A stretch of 64,000 nt of DNA, taken from NCBI GenBank assembly GCA_945897785.1, contig CAMDGD010000001.1, forward strand, positions 1 to 64,000, given 5' to 3'. The translations under genes were made by a program, and so were the position numbers. The notes below the pieces were generated by a model. That model did not search any database. It was given only the letters and a program-made list of their open reading frames with translations, and was not told the origin of the DNA. Position 1 is the stretch's first letter; every line of letters begins with the position of its first letter. Positions 18,056-27,167 of the stretch are shown in pieces. The stretch is from Paludibacter jiangxiensis (GTDB taxonomy: Bacteria; Bacteroidota; Bacteroidia; Bacteroidales; Paludibacteraceae).

Positions 18056-19105
18056 GTGAAAAAAACAAGTAGCATTAACATTGGCGGCATTATTCTACAC
18101 ATAGAAGAAGATGCTTATGAACGACTTAACGGTTACATTAAACTTCTCGAAAAACACTTTCAGAAATACCCGGAAAAAGCTGATATTATTGGCGACATTG
18201 AACAACGGATAGGTGAATTACTTACCGAAGAACTGTCGGGAAAAGAAGCTATTATTACGCTGAAACATGTGGAAAAGATTATTGCTATTATGGGGAATCC
18301 GGAAGATTTTGATACTTCAGATACAGAAGAAAATGATGAACAACCGTTAACAACAGAAAAAAAACCTAAAAAACTATTCAGAAACCCTGAGGGGAAAATT
18401 ATTGGAGGAATTGCTTCCGGATTTGCAGTCTATTTAACGATAGACCCGCTTATTATTCGCTTGGCACTTATCATATTAACGCTTTTTGGCGCCGGATTCC
18501 CAATTCCACTGTACATTATTCTATGGATACTCATTCCTGAAGCACAATCGAGAACCCAAAAAATGGAAATGATGGGTGAATCAATCACCATTGAAAGCAT
18601 TAAGAAAAATGCTCAAAATAGCATTGACGATATAAAATCGTCGGTAAAAGATTTCACATCAGCACCGGCTACACGACATGCTATGGCGGAAATAGGTGTT
18701 TTTATTGGAAAGATAGCACCAACTTTTTTCAACATACTCTTTGGCATAAGCATAGCAGCCATAAGTATAAGCATCGTTTTTTTGATTATTCTAAAAACAT
18801 CATCACAAGTAATTTGCTGGGACTTTCCTCCTACGCTTGAACCCGAAGTGCTCAATTTCCTCACAAACATTGATATTCTCTTGCTTAGCATAGGCGTGTT
18901 ACTAATTGGCGCTGCAGCAATAACATCATTATTATACATATTACCAAACGCTATCTGGGGCAAGAAAGAAAGTTCGCGTATTGCTGTTCAACTTACCTCT
19001 GCCCTAACAGCTATTAGTATTATTATAATAATTATAGCACTAACAAAATCAATTATTGATTACCACGCCGTTAAAGAATTTATCTTTTACGGAGGAAGTA
19101 ATTAA
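18056..19105 (+). CDS. PspC-domain membrane protein
   Basis: A 349-residue protein starting at GTG. The N-terminal cytoplasmic part (1-105) looks like a HAAS/PspC-adjacent helical domain, followed by the PspC domain (about 107-162, KKLFRNPEGKIIGGIASG...). Three further membrane helices lie near 218-245, 268-300 and 315-335. PspC proteins sense or relieve membrane stress. It is cotranscribed with PadR. The short linker upstream (28 bp) has no ATG in frame before GTG, so the GTG start is preferred. Confidence 0.88.
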   Translation: MKKTSSINIGGIILHIEEDAYERLNGYIKLLEKHFQKYPEKADIIGDIEQRIGELLTEELSGKEAIITLKHVEKIIAIMGNPEDFDTSDTEENDEQPLTTEKKPKKLFRNPEGKIIGGIASGFAVYLTIDPLIIRLALIILTLFGAGFPIPLYIILWILIPEAQSRTQKMEMMGESITIESIKKNAQNSIDDIKSSVKDFTSAPATRHAMAEIGVFIGKIAPTFFNILFGISIAAISISIVFLIILKTSSQVICWDFPPTLEPEVLNFLTNIDILLLSIGVLLIGAAAITSLLYILPNAIWGKKESSRIAVQLTSALTAISIIIIIIALTKSIIDYHAVKEFIFYGGSN

Positions 19106-19111
19106 TCTATA

Positions 19112-19411
19112 TTAGGCTTCACCTCCTGAAAAAGACATTGGTGGAACTTGCTGCTGGTCTCCTAATTTAATCTTCCCATTCAACGACTCAAACTTAGCAA
19201 TATTATCTTGTAAGGCATACAGCAATCGTTTAGCATGCTCAGGAGTTAGTATAATACGAGACTTAACATGCGCTTTTGGTGTGCCAGGCATTATTCGAAT
19301 AAAATCAACCACAAATTCAGAACTAGAATGTGATATGATGGCTAAATTTGAATAGATTCCTTCGGCAATTTCAGACGAAAGTTCGATGTTTAATTCATTC
19401 TTTTTTTCCAT
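19112..19411 (-). CDS. DUF3467-family protein
   Basis: A 99-residue cytoplasmic protein with the family signature ELSSEIAEGIYSNLAIISHSSSEFVVDFIRIMPG...ILTPEHAKRLLYALQDN. Its function is unknown. It converges on the PspC gene with only 6 bp between stops. In many Bacteroidota this gene follows rpoC; here it stands alone, with rpoC about 17 kb away. The ATG at 19411 fits homologues better than the one at 19432. Confidence 0.85.
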   Translation of the reverse strand: MEKKNELNIELSSEIAEGIYSNLAIISHSSSEFVVDFIRIMPGTPKAHVKSRIILTPEHAKRLLYALQDNIAKFESLNGKIKLGDQQQVPPMSFSGGEA

Positions 19412-19436
19412 AATTTTCTTTGTATGTTGCATTGAA

Positions 19437-19444
19437 CAAAAGTA
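19437..19444 (-). promoter_or_regulatory. Probable -7 element for DUF3467
   Basis: The minus strand reads TACTTTTG, a perfect TAnnTTTG match 26 bp before the DUF3467 start at 19411. This supports the downstream start choice. Confidence 0.45.
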
Positions 19445-19542
19445 AGAAAAACTTTGAAGCTAGCAGAATATTGCACTAGCAATGATATTAAAATATTGTT
19501 TATACCAAAAACGTGGTATAATAATACCATTTTATTGGGATA

Positions 19543-19571
19543 TTGGATTATCAAAACTCCGCATATCTTTG
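19543..19571 (+). promoter_or_regulatory. Promoter of cysK
   Basis: TTG at 19543-19545 and TATCTTTG at 19564-19571 (18-bp spacing) fit the Bacteroidota consensus. They lie 34 bp before ATG 19605 and exclude the longer upstream reading frame as coding. Confidence 0.65.
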
Positions 19572-19604
19572 TACAAACAAACAAAAACAAAAAAAATAAA
19601 CACT

Positions 19605-20558
19605 ATGGCATCAATAGTAAACAAATTAACAGACCTTATCGGTAACACCCCTCTATTAACATTGGCTAACTACACCGAGAAAAACAAACTACAAGCTACT
19701 CTAATTGCAAAATTAGAATTTTTTAATCCGGGCGGTAGCGTAAAAGATCGTATAGCTCTTGCTATGATAGAAGACGCAGAAAAAAAAGGCTTACTTAAAA
19801 AAGGAAATCTTATCATAGAACCTACTAGCGGAAATACCGGAATAGGATTAGCTCTTGTTGCCGCAGCAAAAGGTTATAAGCTTATCTTAACTATGCCAGA
19901 GACTATGAGCATCGAAAGAAGGAATTTATTAAAAGCATTGGGGGCTACACTAGAACTCACACCTGGAGCACAAGGAATGAAAGGTGCAATTAATAGGGCC
20001 GAAGAATTAAAAACCGAAAATCATAATGCAGTTATCTTACAACAATTCAACAATCCTGCAAATCCTGCCATGCACAAGAGCACTACCGGTGAAGAAATAT
20101 GGAGAGACACCCACGGAAAAGTAGATATTTTCGTAAGCGGAGTTGGAACCGGCGGTACTATAAGTGGAGTTGGTGAAACGCTAAAGAAATATAATCCTAA
20201 TATAAAAATTATCGCTGTTGAACCAGAAGAATCTCCAGTACTATCAGGAGGTAACCCTTCTCCTCATAAAATACAAGGTATTGGTGCTGGTTTTATTCCA
20301 AACAACTACAATGCAAATGTTGTTGACGAGGTATTCAAAGTAAAAAGTGATTTGGCTATACTAACTAGTAGAGAATTAGCCTCATCAGAAGGATTATTAG
20401 TGGGGATATCTTCCGGTGCTGCTACTTACGCTGCTACCGAAATTGCCAAACGTCCTCAAAACAAAGGAAAAAATATTGTTGTAATTCTACCTGATACCGG
20501 CGAACGGTATTTATCTACAATATTGTACGATTTTGAAGGGTATCCAATTCAGGAATAA
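19605..20558 (+). CDS. cysK: Cysteine synthase A (O-acetylserine sulfhydrylase)
   Basis: A 317-residue PLP enzyme of fold type II that makes L-cysteine from O-acetylserine and sulfide. It has the PLP lysine in SVKDR (Lys47), the substrate-binding loop PTSGNTGIG, the phosphate-binding loop GVGTGGT(I)SG, and the C-terminal SSGAA and PDTGERYLS motifs. The real start is ATG 19605, since the 41 in-frame residues before it contain the promoter. It is monocistronic; no serine acetyltransferase gene is next to it. Confidence 0.96.
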   Translation: MASIVNKLTDLIGNTPLLTLANYTEKNKLQATLIAKLEFFNPGGSVKDRIALAMIEDAEKKGLLKKGNLIIEPTSGNTGIGLALVAAAKGYKLILTMPETMSIERRNLLKALGATLELTPGAQGMKGAINRAEELKTENHNAVILQQFNNPANPAMHKSTTGEEIWRDTHGKVDIFVSGVGTGGTISGVGETLKKYNPNIKIIAVEPEESPVLSGGNPSPHKIQGIGAGFIPNNYNANVVDEVFKVKSDLAILTSRELASSEGLLVGISSGAATYAATEIAKRPQNKGKNIVVILPDTGERYLSTILYDFEGYPIQE

Positions 20559-20636
20559 TTTAAAATAAAGGCATATTCTAAAAATAATAGTATAAATTTA
20601 CAAGCAACGATTTGAGATGTGAAATTCAAAATCATA

Positions 20637-22775
20637 TTACCTTCTAAAAACATCACCTAAGCCTTTGCTGATTTTTTTAATTGTTTCAACCCCTTTATTT
20701 AATGGTTCTGCAGAGACATCTTCGTATCTATCACTTATATGATTCTGATCAAACTGCTGAGGATAAATAATAAAGCGACTATTAATTGAAAAATGTTTTT
20801 CAATTTTAATAGGAAGACTATCTAAAATTGGAATATATGAAGCAGATCCTTTTCTGGCAGAAACTAAAACAAACAAATCATTATCCCTTAAAAATTTTGA
20901 AAGTATTAAAAAATCATCCCATTCGTTAAATTCATTAAAAGAAGAACTAAACGATAGCTTTTTCCTTTTTAAAAATTTGCCTATTGCTTCTATGGTAACT
21001 TGATTACAATAAAAAATAACAGGGATTGATAATTCAGAAGACAGTTCGGAAATTTTCAACAACCAGGTTTCAAAACCTTTCTCAACTTCTGTAAATGGAG
21101 GAGCAACAACAATTATTCTCTTATGTAAAATCAACGATCTTTCTATTTTACTTAAAAAAACAGTTTTATCAGTGTTATTTAAGATGTTGTCAATTTTTTC
21201 TCCTATTAATTTATCCAATATACTCTTTTTATGAGGCCATCCTAGAATAACTATTGAGGCCATAATTTCTTTTGAAATTCTAGTTATACCGCTTGCAATA
21301 TTGTGGTCAATAGTAGTTATAATGTTTACCTGAGTCTCTGTTGCTGAGGCCTGTTTTATAAATGTTTCAAACTCATTTCTAATATTTAAAATATTTTTCT
21401 CTGATTCGTTATCATATGAGACTACCGTTAGAATTGAAATTGGATTTGCCGATTTTTTATCTTTAATTAAAACAGAAAACTCTAATAGTTTTTCAATTAT
21501 TGATACATCTGCTGTAGGCATTAAAATATGTTCACTATGCACATCTCTGGCCCAACTATTATCAGGAAAATCCTTTTTCTCAATCAACAACTCTCTAGCT
21601 GCTTTTTCTGTAGAAAATGATGCAACAATACATGTTATTAGAATCAAAATGATAGTGCCATTCAAAATATTTTCATCTAATATACCCGCCTTATACCCAA
21701 CCAAAATTACAGCTAATGTAGCAGCAGCATGAGAACTACTTAAACCAAAAATTAGCTTTCGTTGTGTACTTGAATACTTGAAAATTAGCTGTGTAAACAG
21801 TGCTGCTATCCACTTTCCAAACAAAGCTACAACAGTAAGTGTTCCGGCAACTATTAACGCTGAATACCCACTTAACAAGACTTTAATGTTTACCAACATA
21901 CCAACACTAATAAGAAAAAATGGAATAAATAATGCATTCCCAATAAACTCAATGCGGTTCATTAAAGCCGATGAATGTGGAATTAGTTTATTTAAAGCTA
22001 AACCAGCCATAAAAGCACCAATAATTGGTTCTAAACCTGCAACTTCGGATAGAAACGCGGCTAAAAAAACAATTGATAAAACAAAAATATAATGAGAATG
22101 TTTTTCGCTTTCTAATTTACTAAAAAACCACTTTGATACTTTTGGTATTATAAAAAACATAATAACTGAAAGAATTACTAATGACACACCTAGCCTAATC
22201 CAAAATTGCTGACTTAATTCACCTTGATTATTACCCATTATTATGGCAAGAATTATTAACACAGCCGTGTCTGTTAAAATTGTACCACCAACTGTTACGG
22301 CAACAGCCTGATTTTTTGATACACCTAGCTTGCTTACAATAGGATATGCTACGAGAGTATGTGTTGCAAACATACTTGAAATAAGCAAACTTGCATTTAC
22401 TCCATAACCAAGAATATAGTAGGAAACAGGAAAACCTATACTCAAAGGAAAAATAAACGTGAAGAAACCAAACAATATACTCTTATGCTTATATGATTTG
22501 AATTCGTTTAAATCCATTTCTAATCCAGCAATAAACATAATATACAATAATCCTATAGTAGAGAAAAGATCTACTGCAGAGTTTTTCTCTAGAAAATTAA
22601 ATCCATAAGGCCCAATTAATACTCCAGATATTATTAATACAATTATTCCCGGAATATTTAATCTTTTCAATAATATTGGGGATATTAATATAATGAAAAG
22701 AATTAATGAGAACACTAGAACCGGATTTGTTAGCGGCAACCTAAATTCATGCAATAAATAATCAACTATCTCCAT
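20637..22775 (-). CDS. CPA2-type cation/proton antiporter with C-terminal UspA-like region
   Basis: A 712-residue protein. Residues 1-395 hold 12-13 membrane helices of the Na+/H+ exchanger (Kef/NapA) fold with the motif THTLVAYPIVSKLG and a conserved acidic stretch GLEPIIGAFMAGLALN. Residues 400-712 are cytoplasmic and resemble two tandem universal-stress-type domains (HILMPTADVSIIEKLLEF..., RIIVVAPPFTEVEKGFETW...). It likely exchanges Na+ or K+ for H+ in the inner membrane. Single-gene unit, convergent with cysK. Confidence 0.9.
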   Translation of the reverse strand: MEIVDYLLHEFRLPLTNPVLVFSLILFIILISPILLKRLNIPGIIVLIISGVLIGPYGFNFLEKNSAVDLFSTIGLLYIMFIAGLEMDLNEFKSYKHKSILFGFFTFIFPLSIGFPVSYYILGYGVNASLLISSMFATHTLVAYPIVSKLGVSKNQAVAVTVGGTILTDTAVLIILAIIMGNNQGELSQQFWIRLGVSLVILSVIMFFIIPKVSKWFFSKLESEKHSHYIFVLSIVFLAAFLSEVAGLEPIIGAFMAGLALNKLIPHSSALMNRIEFIGNALFIPFFLISVGMLVNIKVLLSGYSALIVAGTLTVVALFGKWIAALFTQLIFKYSSTQRKLIFGLSSSHAAATLAVILVGYKAGILDENILNGTIILILITCIVASFSTEKAARELLIEKKDFPDNSWARDVHSEHILMPTADVSIIEKLLEFSVLIKDKKSANPISILTVVSYDNESEKNILNIRNEFETFIKQASATETQVNIITTIDHNIASGITRISKEIMASIVILGWPHKKSILDKLIGEKIDNILNNTDKTVFLSKIERSLILHKRIIVVAPPFTEVEKGFETWLLKISELSSELSIPVIFYCNQVTIEAIGKFLKRKKLSFSSSFNEFNEWDDFLILSKFLRDNDLFVLVSARKGSASYIPILDSLPIKIEKHFSINSRFIIYPQQFDQNHISDRYEDVSAEPLNKGVETIKKISKGLGDVFRR

Positions 22776-22817
22776 TTATTATACATATTAATTTTCTACT
22801 GTCTAAGAAAAAACATT

Positions 22818-22825
22818 CAAAGATA
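22818..22825 (-). promoter_or_regulatory. Probable -7 element for the antiporter
   Basis: The minus strand reads TATCTTTG, a perfect TAnnTTTG match 43 bp before the antiporter ATG. No clear -33. Confidence 0.4.
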
Positions 22826-22937
22826 CATAACTGTTTTTGTTGTTATGAAATTGTTACGAATAAAAATAATCATCTCTATATCCTCAACAATAAAAACATT
22901 CTTAAGAATATCATCAAATAAAATTGCTTATTGTTTA

Positions 22938-22945
22938 TATCTTTG
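22938..22945 (+). promoter_or_regulatory. Probable -7 element for mnmA
   Basis: TATCTTTG lies 44 bp before ATG 22989, inside the longer upstream open frame, which therefore is probably not translated. No clear -33. Confidence 0.45.
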
Positions 22946-22988
22946 TTTTTTCATTTTTTTGCACAAAATACTAAGCAATTATTTTTTT

Positions 22989-24068
22989 ATGAATATCGCT
23001 GCATTGGTTTCAGGAGGTGTTGACAGTTCCGTAGCCATTCATCTACTTAAAGAACAAGGATTTAATCCTACCATTTTTTATATAAAAATTGGCATGGAAG
23101 ATGAGCACGGCTATATCGACTGCCCTGCCGAAGATGATATGACAATAGTAAAATGGCTTGGCAAACACTACGGATTAAAGGTAGAGATGGTTTCCTTACA
23201 CAAAGAATATTGGGATAATGTGGTGACCTATACCATCGAAAATGTAAAAAGAGGCTTAACACCAAACCCCGATATAATGTGTAATAAACTGATTAAATTC
23301 GGATTTTTTGACAAACAATGGGGTCAATCTTTCGATAAGATTGCAACTGGCCACTATGCTACCAGTACTAAAATTAATAACACTACTTTTTTATCTACGG
23401 CAAAAGACAAGGTTAAAGACCAGACATATTTTTTAGGACAGATGAATAATATTCAGGTAGCTCGTGCGCTTTTTCCAATTGGTCACCTACCTAAAGTTAT
23501 GGTTAGAGATATTGCTACTAAAGCGCAACTCCCCTCTGCCAGCAGAAAAGACAGTCAGGGTATCTGTTTCCTTGGTAAAGTTAATTACAACGATTTCATT
23601 AAAAGATATTTAGGCGAGAAAAAAGGTAAAATTATATGCTTGGAAACAGGAAAAATATTGGGAGAACATAACGGATTTTGGTTTCATACCATTGGGCAAC
23701 GAAAAGGCTTAGGGCTAAGCGGTGGTCCTTGGTTTGTGGTAAAAAAAGATATTGAAAACAATATTGTGTATGCCTCACAAGGATACGACCCTGAAACGCA
23801 ATACGGCAAAACCGTAAACCTTACCGGCTTTAATTACATTGCAGCAAACCCGTATACCCTAAAAGCGGTTGAGACAGGAGAAATTATAAATTGCCTATTT
23901 AAAATACGACACACACCGGATTTTACCAAGGGAACTTTAGAGAAAATTGGCGATATTTACCGCATTCGTTCTACCGAAAAAATTCAAGGCATTGCCGCCG
24001 GACAATTTGCTGTTGTGTACGATGTGGAAGCTAATATTTGTATTGCTAGCGGAGAAATAATTGAATAA
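22989..24068 (+). CDS. mnmA: tRNA-specific 2-thiouridylase MnmA
   Basis: A 359-residue enzyme that thiolates U34 of tRNA-Lys, -Glu and -Gln. It has the PP-loop ATP site SGGVDSS (8-14) and both catalytic cysteines, Cys98 (PDIMCNK) and Cys193 (QGICFLG), plus the GQRKGLGL tRNA-binding motif. The start at 22989 gives the usual N-terminus; 48 upstream in-frame residues are hydrophobic noise overlapping the promoter. lptB follows 55 bp later and is probably cotranscribed. Confidence 0.95.
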   Translation: MNIAALVSGGVDSSVAIHLLKEQGFNPTIFYIKIGMEDEHGYIDCPAEDDMTIVKWLGKHYGLKVEMVSLHKEYWDNVVTYTIENVKRGLTPNPDIMCNKLIKFGFFDKQWGQSFDKIATGHYATSTKINNTTFLSTAKDKVKDQTYFLGQMNNIQVARALFPIGHLPKVMVRDIATKAQLPSASRKDSQGICFLGKVNYNDFIKRYLGEKKGKIICLETGKILGEHNGFWFHTIGQRKGLGLSGGPWFVVKKDIENNIVYASQGYDPETQYGKTVNLTGFNYIAANPYTLKAVETGEIINCLFKIRHTPDFTKGTLEKIGDIYRIRSTEKIQGIAAGQFAVVYDVEANICIASGEIIE

Positions 24069-24123
24069 CTAATTTAAACTCTTGGTGAAATTTGAAAGCT
24101 GAAAGCTAAAATTCTAATAAATT

Positions 24124-24879
24124 ATGAATAATTCGATGGTCCTTCGTACCGAAAATTTAGTAAAGAAATATGGCAAACGAACAGTAGCCAACCATGTTTC
24201 TATTAATGTTAAACAAGGAGAAATTGTAGGATTACTCGGTCCGAATGGTGCCGGGAAAACCACTACTTTTTACATGACCGTAGGCCTGGTTACGCCAAAT
24301 GAAGGTGCCATATTTTTAAACGACGAAGAAATTACAAACGACCCTGTATATAAACGTGCACAAAAAGGAATCGGGTACTTGGCTCAAGAGCCTTCTGTAT
24401 TTAGAAAACTGAGTGTTGAAGATAATATTCGTACTGTTTTAGAAATGACTCCTTTTAGCAAGGCATACCAAAAAGAAAAACTTGAATCGCTAATAAGCGA
24501 GTTTAATCTTGAATTGGTGCGAAAGAACTTAGGCGATCAGCTTTCGGGTGGCGAACGAAGAAGAACCGAAATTGCTCGTTGTTTAGCTATAGAACCAAAA
24601 TTTATTATGCTCGATGAGCCTTTTGCAGGAGTAGATCCAATTGCCGTTCAGGATATTCAGGATATTGTTTGGAAACTGAAAGACAAAAACATAGGTATAC
24701 TAATAACCGATCATAATGTGGATGAGACACTCTCAATAACCGACCGCGCATACTTACTCTTTGAAGGAAAAATTTTATTCCAAGGTAGCGCCGAAGAACT
24801 TTCTGAAAATCCTATTGTTAGAGAAAAATATCTTGGCAGAGATTTTGAATTAAAAAAGAAAACACGCCTTATAGAGTAA
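24124..24879 (+). CDS. lptB: LPS export ABC transporter ATP-binding protein LptB
   Basis: A 251-residue ATPase with Walker A GPNGAGKT (39-46), Q-loop [17 protein letters not shown], signature [13 protein letters not shown] and Walker [14 protein letters not shown]. The SGGERRR signature and the RKL...EDN region are typical of LptB, which powers LPS extraction from the inner membrane through LptF/G. Those permease genes are not in the window, which is normal in Bacteroidota. Confidence 0.95.
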   Translation: MNNSMVLRTENLVKKYGKRTVANHVSINVKQGEIVGLLGPNGAGKTTTFYMTVGLVTPNEGAIFLNDEEITNDPVYKRAQKGIGYLAQEPSVFRKLSVEDNIRTVLEMTPFSKAYQKEKLESLISEFNLELVRKNLGDQLSGGERRRTEIARCLAIEPKFIMLDEPFAGVDPIAVQDIQDIVWKLKDKNIGILITDHNVDETLSITDRAYLLFEGKILFQGSAEELSENPIVREKYLGRDFELKKKTRLIE

Positions 24880-24885
24880 GTTCAA

Positions 24886-25473
24886 ATGACTGCATCTAAA
24901 ATACTACTACTGCCTGCGATTTTTCTGCTTTTTTGTTCAGCTAAACCAAGTGTTTATCTTGACAATGAAGAAGCTCAAAAAGCCTTTGGGTATTTAAATC
25001 AAGTACGACAAAACCCCAATGCATACAGCAAAGAAATTGGCGTAAACTTACGAAAAGTAAAACCCCTAGCTCCATTAATATGGAACGATACGCTGGCAAA
25101 GGTTGCTCAAGCAAAAGCCATAGACATGGCTGAAAATAATTATTTCAGCCACACCAACAAAAAAGGACAAGGAATTAATATACTTATATACGAGGCCGGC
25201 TACGCTATACCCGAAAGCTTTTACAAAAAGAAAGGCAATAATTTTTTTGAATCGTTAGCTATGGGACAAGAGAATGGAATAGATGTAATTAAAGCCTTAA
25301 TAAAAGACAAGGGGGTAAACCCACCGGCACACAGACAACATTTATTGGGACTAACTGATTTTTGGGCCGCCTGTTATGATATAGGCATAGGTTTTGTGCG
25401 AACAAATGACCCTCAGAGAAGGACCTACACCTGCATTATCATTGCTCGACACGAGGCTTTTACAATCAAATAA
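24886..25473 (+). CDS. Secreted CAP (SCP/PR-1-like) domain protein
   Basis: A 195-residue protein with a signal peptide (about 1-22) and one CAP domain. Family landmarks are visible: LNQVRQNP, LIWNDTLAKVAQAKAIDMAENNYFSHTNKKGQGINILIYEAGY and the downstream HRQHLLGLTDFWAACYDIGIGF. The metal-site histidines of CAP proteins are present (FSH; HRQH). Bacterial CAP proteins are extracellular and mostly uncharacterised. It follows lptB by 6 bp and converges on the anti-sigma gene with 1 bp between stops. Confidence 0.88.
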   Translation: MTASKILLLPAIFLLFCSAKPSVYLDNEEAQKAFGYLNQVRQNPNAYSKEIGVNLRKVKPLAPLIWNDTLAKVAQAKAIDMAENNYFSHTNKKGQGINILIYEAGYAIPESFYKKKGNNFFESLAMGQENGIDVIKALIKDKGVNPPAHRQHLLGLTDFWAACYDIGIGFVRTNDPQRRTYTCIIIARHEAFTIK

Positions 25474-25474
25474 C

Positions 25475-26395
25475 TTACCACTTTAACTTCATCTTTACCC
25501 GTTCACCGGCTTTTTCAGTCCACTGAGGCGAACTACTTATTACTCGTATGGCTTCTTGTGTGGCCTCTTCCGAATTCGTTTTTTTCACCTTAATACCGCT
25601 CGGAAACTGTGAGTTATTGAGCACAAACTCCACTTCAACCTCACAGGGACTATCACCGCACATTTTTTTTGCACGACTTACAAAATAATTTTTGAAAGTT
25701 CTTTTATCAAAAGCCTTTGGTGTTTCAAACACAACATTTTCCGTTATTGAAGGCATAGCATCTACGGCTTTAGCGTGTGCAGCTTTAGCCACTGTTTTAC
25801 CGGTAAGCGCAACCTCGGCTAATCGTTCACTGCTTATTTTTTGTTCTTGAGTAGATTTAACTTTTGCTTTTCGAGTTGTATCTACATTTTTTTTATCCTT
25901 TGTAATTTCAACTTTAGCCAGTACTTTCTTTTCTTCGGGTTTCACCTCCTTAGGTTTTTCCGCTTTTTCATCCAATAAAAGCGGTTTCTTTTCTGCTGGT
26001 TTAACATTATCTTGCTTTGCTTTAACAAGGGTATCATACTGGATGGACACTTCAGAACCGGTATTATTTATAGGAGTATCTTCTACAGATTGCTGCGAAT
26101 TTTTAGCGATTAATTCTTCACATAACGGACTAAAAATAAGCATACTGCCAACACCTAACACAAGCACAACCCCTGCTGCAACAGACCAATAAAAAATATG
26201 TTGCCGTTGTTTTTTAACAATTGATTTTTGGGTAATTTCGGTTTGCAACCGTTCTATCGAATCAATATGATTACTTAAAACAGCATCATATCCATCTAAA
26301 GCCTCTTGCAAAAAAGCATCTTCCATAGACTCACGCTCAAGTTTATTAGCGTCCTTTCCATAGCGTTTTCCTTTTATGTACTCTATTAGTCCCAT
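25475..26395 (-). CDS. Probable anti-sigma factor with C-terminal TonB-like domain
   Basis: A 306-residue single-pass membrane protein. The first 66 residues are cytoplasmic and charged; a helix spans about 67-90 (IFYWSVAAGVVLVLGVGSML); a long Lys/Glu/Pro-rich periplasmic linker (about 100-215) precedes a compact C-terminal domain (about 235-306) resembling the TonB C-terminal fold (CEVEVEFVLN...IRVISSSPQWTEKAGERVKMKLKW). It starts 1 bp after the sigma-factor stop, so the two are translationally coupled. An N-terminal sigma-binding segment is inferred from position, not seen as a known motif. An energy transducer is the alternative. Confidence 0.65.
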   Translation of the reverse strand: MGLIEYIKGKRYGKDANKLERESMEDAFLQEALDGYDAVLSNHIDSIERLQTEITQKSIVKKQRQHIFYWSVAAGVVLVLGVGSMLIFSPLCEELIAKNSQQSVEDTPINNTGSEVSIQYDTLVKAKQDNVKPAEKKPLLLDEKAEKPKEVKPEEKKVLAKVEITKDKKNVDTTRKAKVKSTQEQKISSERLAEVALTGKTVAKAAHAKAVDAMPSITENVVFETPKAFDKRTFKNYFVSRAKKMCGDSPCEVEVEFVLNNSQFPSGIKVKKTNSEEATQEAIRVISSSPQWTEKAGERVKMKLKW

Positions 26396-26396
26396 A

Positions 26397-26969
26397 TTAC
26401 AAATGCAATGCTTTTATCATACAAGTTTTCAAATTCCGCTTACCATTTTGAATATAACTTTTCACTTTTTGTAAAGAGTATCCAGTCATCAATACAATGT
26501 CTGCATAAGAACAAGCTTCAAAGAAAAAACTTTTTATACACCGTAGTTGAGCTTTTGGTAATCCTTCTAAACACATTTCCATGGCCTTCTCTTTTTCCAT
26601 ATCGTTGGTTTCGACAATAAGATGCATAAAAGGCTCCACTTCCACAAGCTTATCACTAATTTCTTCAAAAAATGTTGGATTATTTTTTCGGAGTATCTGT
26701 AAGCAATGGTTCTTAGCTACAGTATACAACCAACTTTTAAAATTTGCAATATCATGTTTTAAACATTTATCTACCAAGGTCTCGTACAACTGCATAACAG
26801 CATCTTCTGCTTCATGCTGCCGTTTCAGGTACTTTAAACACAACCCGTATACCAAGGGTATGTATCGAGCGTACAATTCCCCTAACGGTTCTTGATCGGT
26901 CGTTTCCTTGTACCGAAGCAAGAGTTCCTCATCGGTTTCTTTGCTGTGTTTTTTTAACTTGAAAATCAT
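26397..26969 (-). CDS. ECF-type RNA polymerase sigma factor
   Basis: A 190-residue sigma-70-family protein with region 2 (about 28-95, LYARYIPLVYGLCLKYLKRQHEAEDAVMQ...FKSWLYTVAKNHCL) and a region 4 helix-turn-helix (about 128-180, LEGLPKAQLRCIKSFFFEACSYADIVLMTGYSLQKVKSYIQNGKRNLK). There is no region 1.1 or 3, as expected for the ECF group. It is in operon with the membrane protein that follows and divergent from the VWA gene, suggesting that it controls this locus in response to an envelope signal. Confidence 0.92.
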   Translation of the reverse strand: MIFKLKKHSKETDEELLLRYKETTDQEPLGELYARYIPLVYGLCLKYLKRQHEAEDAVMQLYETLVDKCLKHDIANFKSWLYTVAKNHCLQILRKNNPTFFEEISDKLVEVEPFMHLIVETNDMEKEKAMEMCLEGLPKAQLRCIKSFFFEACSYADIVLMTGYSLQKVKSYIQNGKRNLKTCMIKALHL

Positions 26970-27095
26970 GCTTTTACCTTGTCTTTATTGCAAAGAAAAC
27001 ATTTTTTTTTGATGACAGAAAAAAAAATGCAAAAAAACTACCCTATTTTATGGAATTAAAAAAAAATAGCATCAATACATCAAATCGTAAAAAAC

Positions 27096-27155
27096 ATGAA
27101 TTTGAAGAACTACAAAGAAATGGCTAGAAAAGAATCAGCAACTAACTTTAATTAA
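27096..27155 (+). CDS. Possible 19-residue leader peptide ahead of the VWA gene
   Basis: An ATG-to-TAA frame of 19 residues (MNLKNYKEMARKESATNFN) ends 12 nt before the VWA start. It could couple translation or be a chance frame. No rare-codon attenuation pattern is evident. Confidence 0.2.
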   Translation: MNLKNYKEMARKESATNFN

Positions 27156-27167
27156 ACAATTTACATT

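Noticed and set aside
22845-22988. N-terminal extension of MnmA by 48 residues
   Set aside because: The extension lacks homology to MnmA N-termini and contains the -7 element TATCTTTG at 22938; the start at 22989 gives the normal SGGVDSS position.
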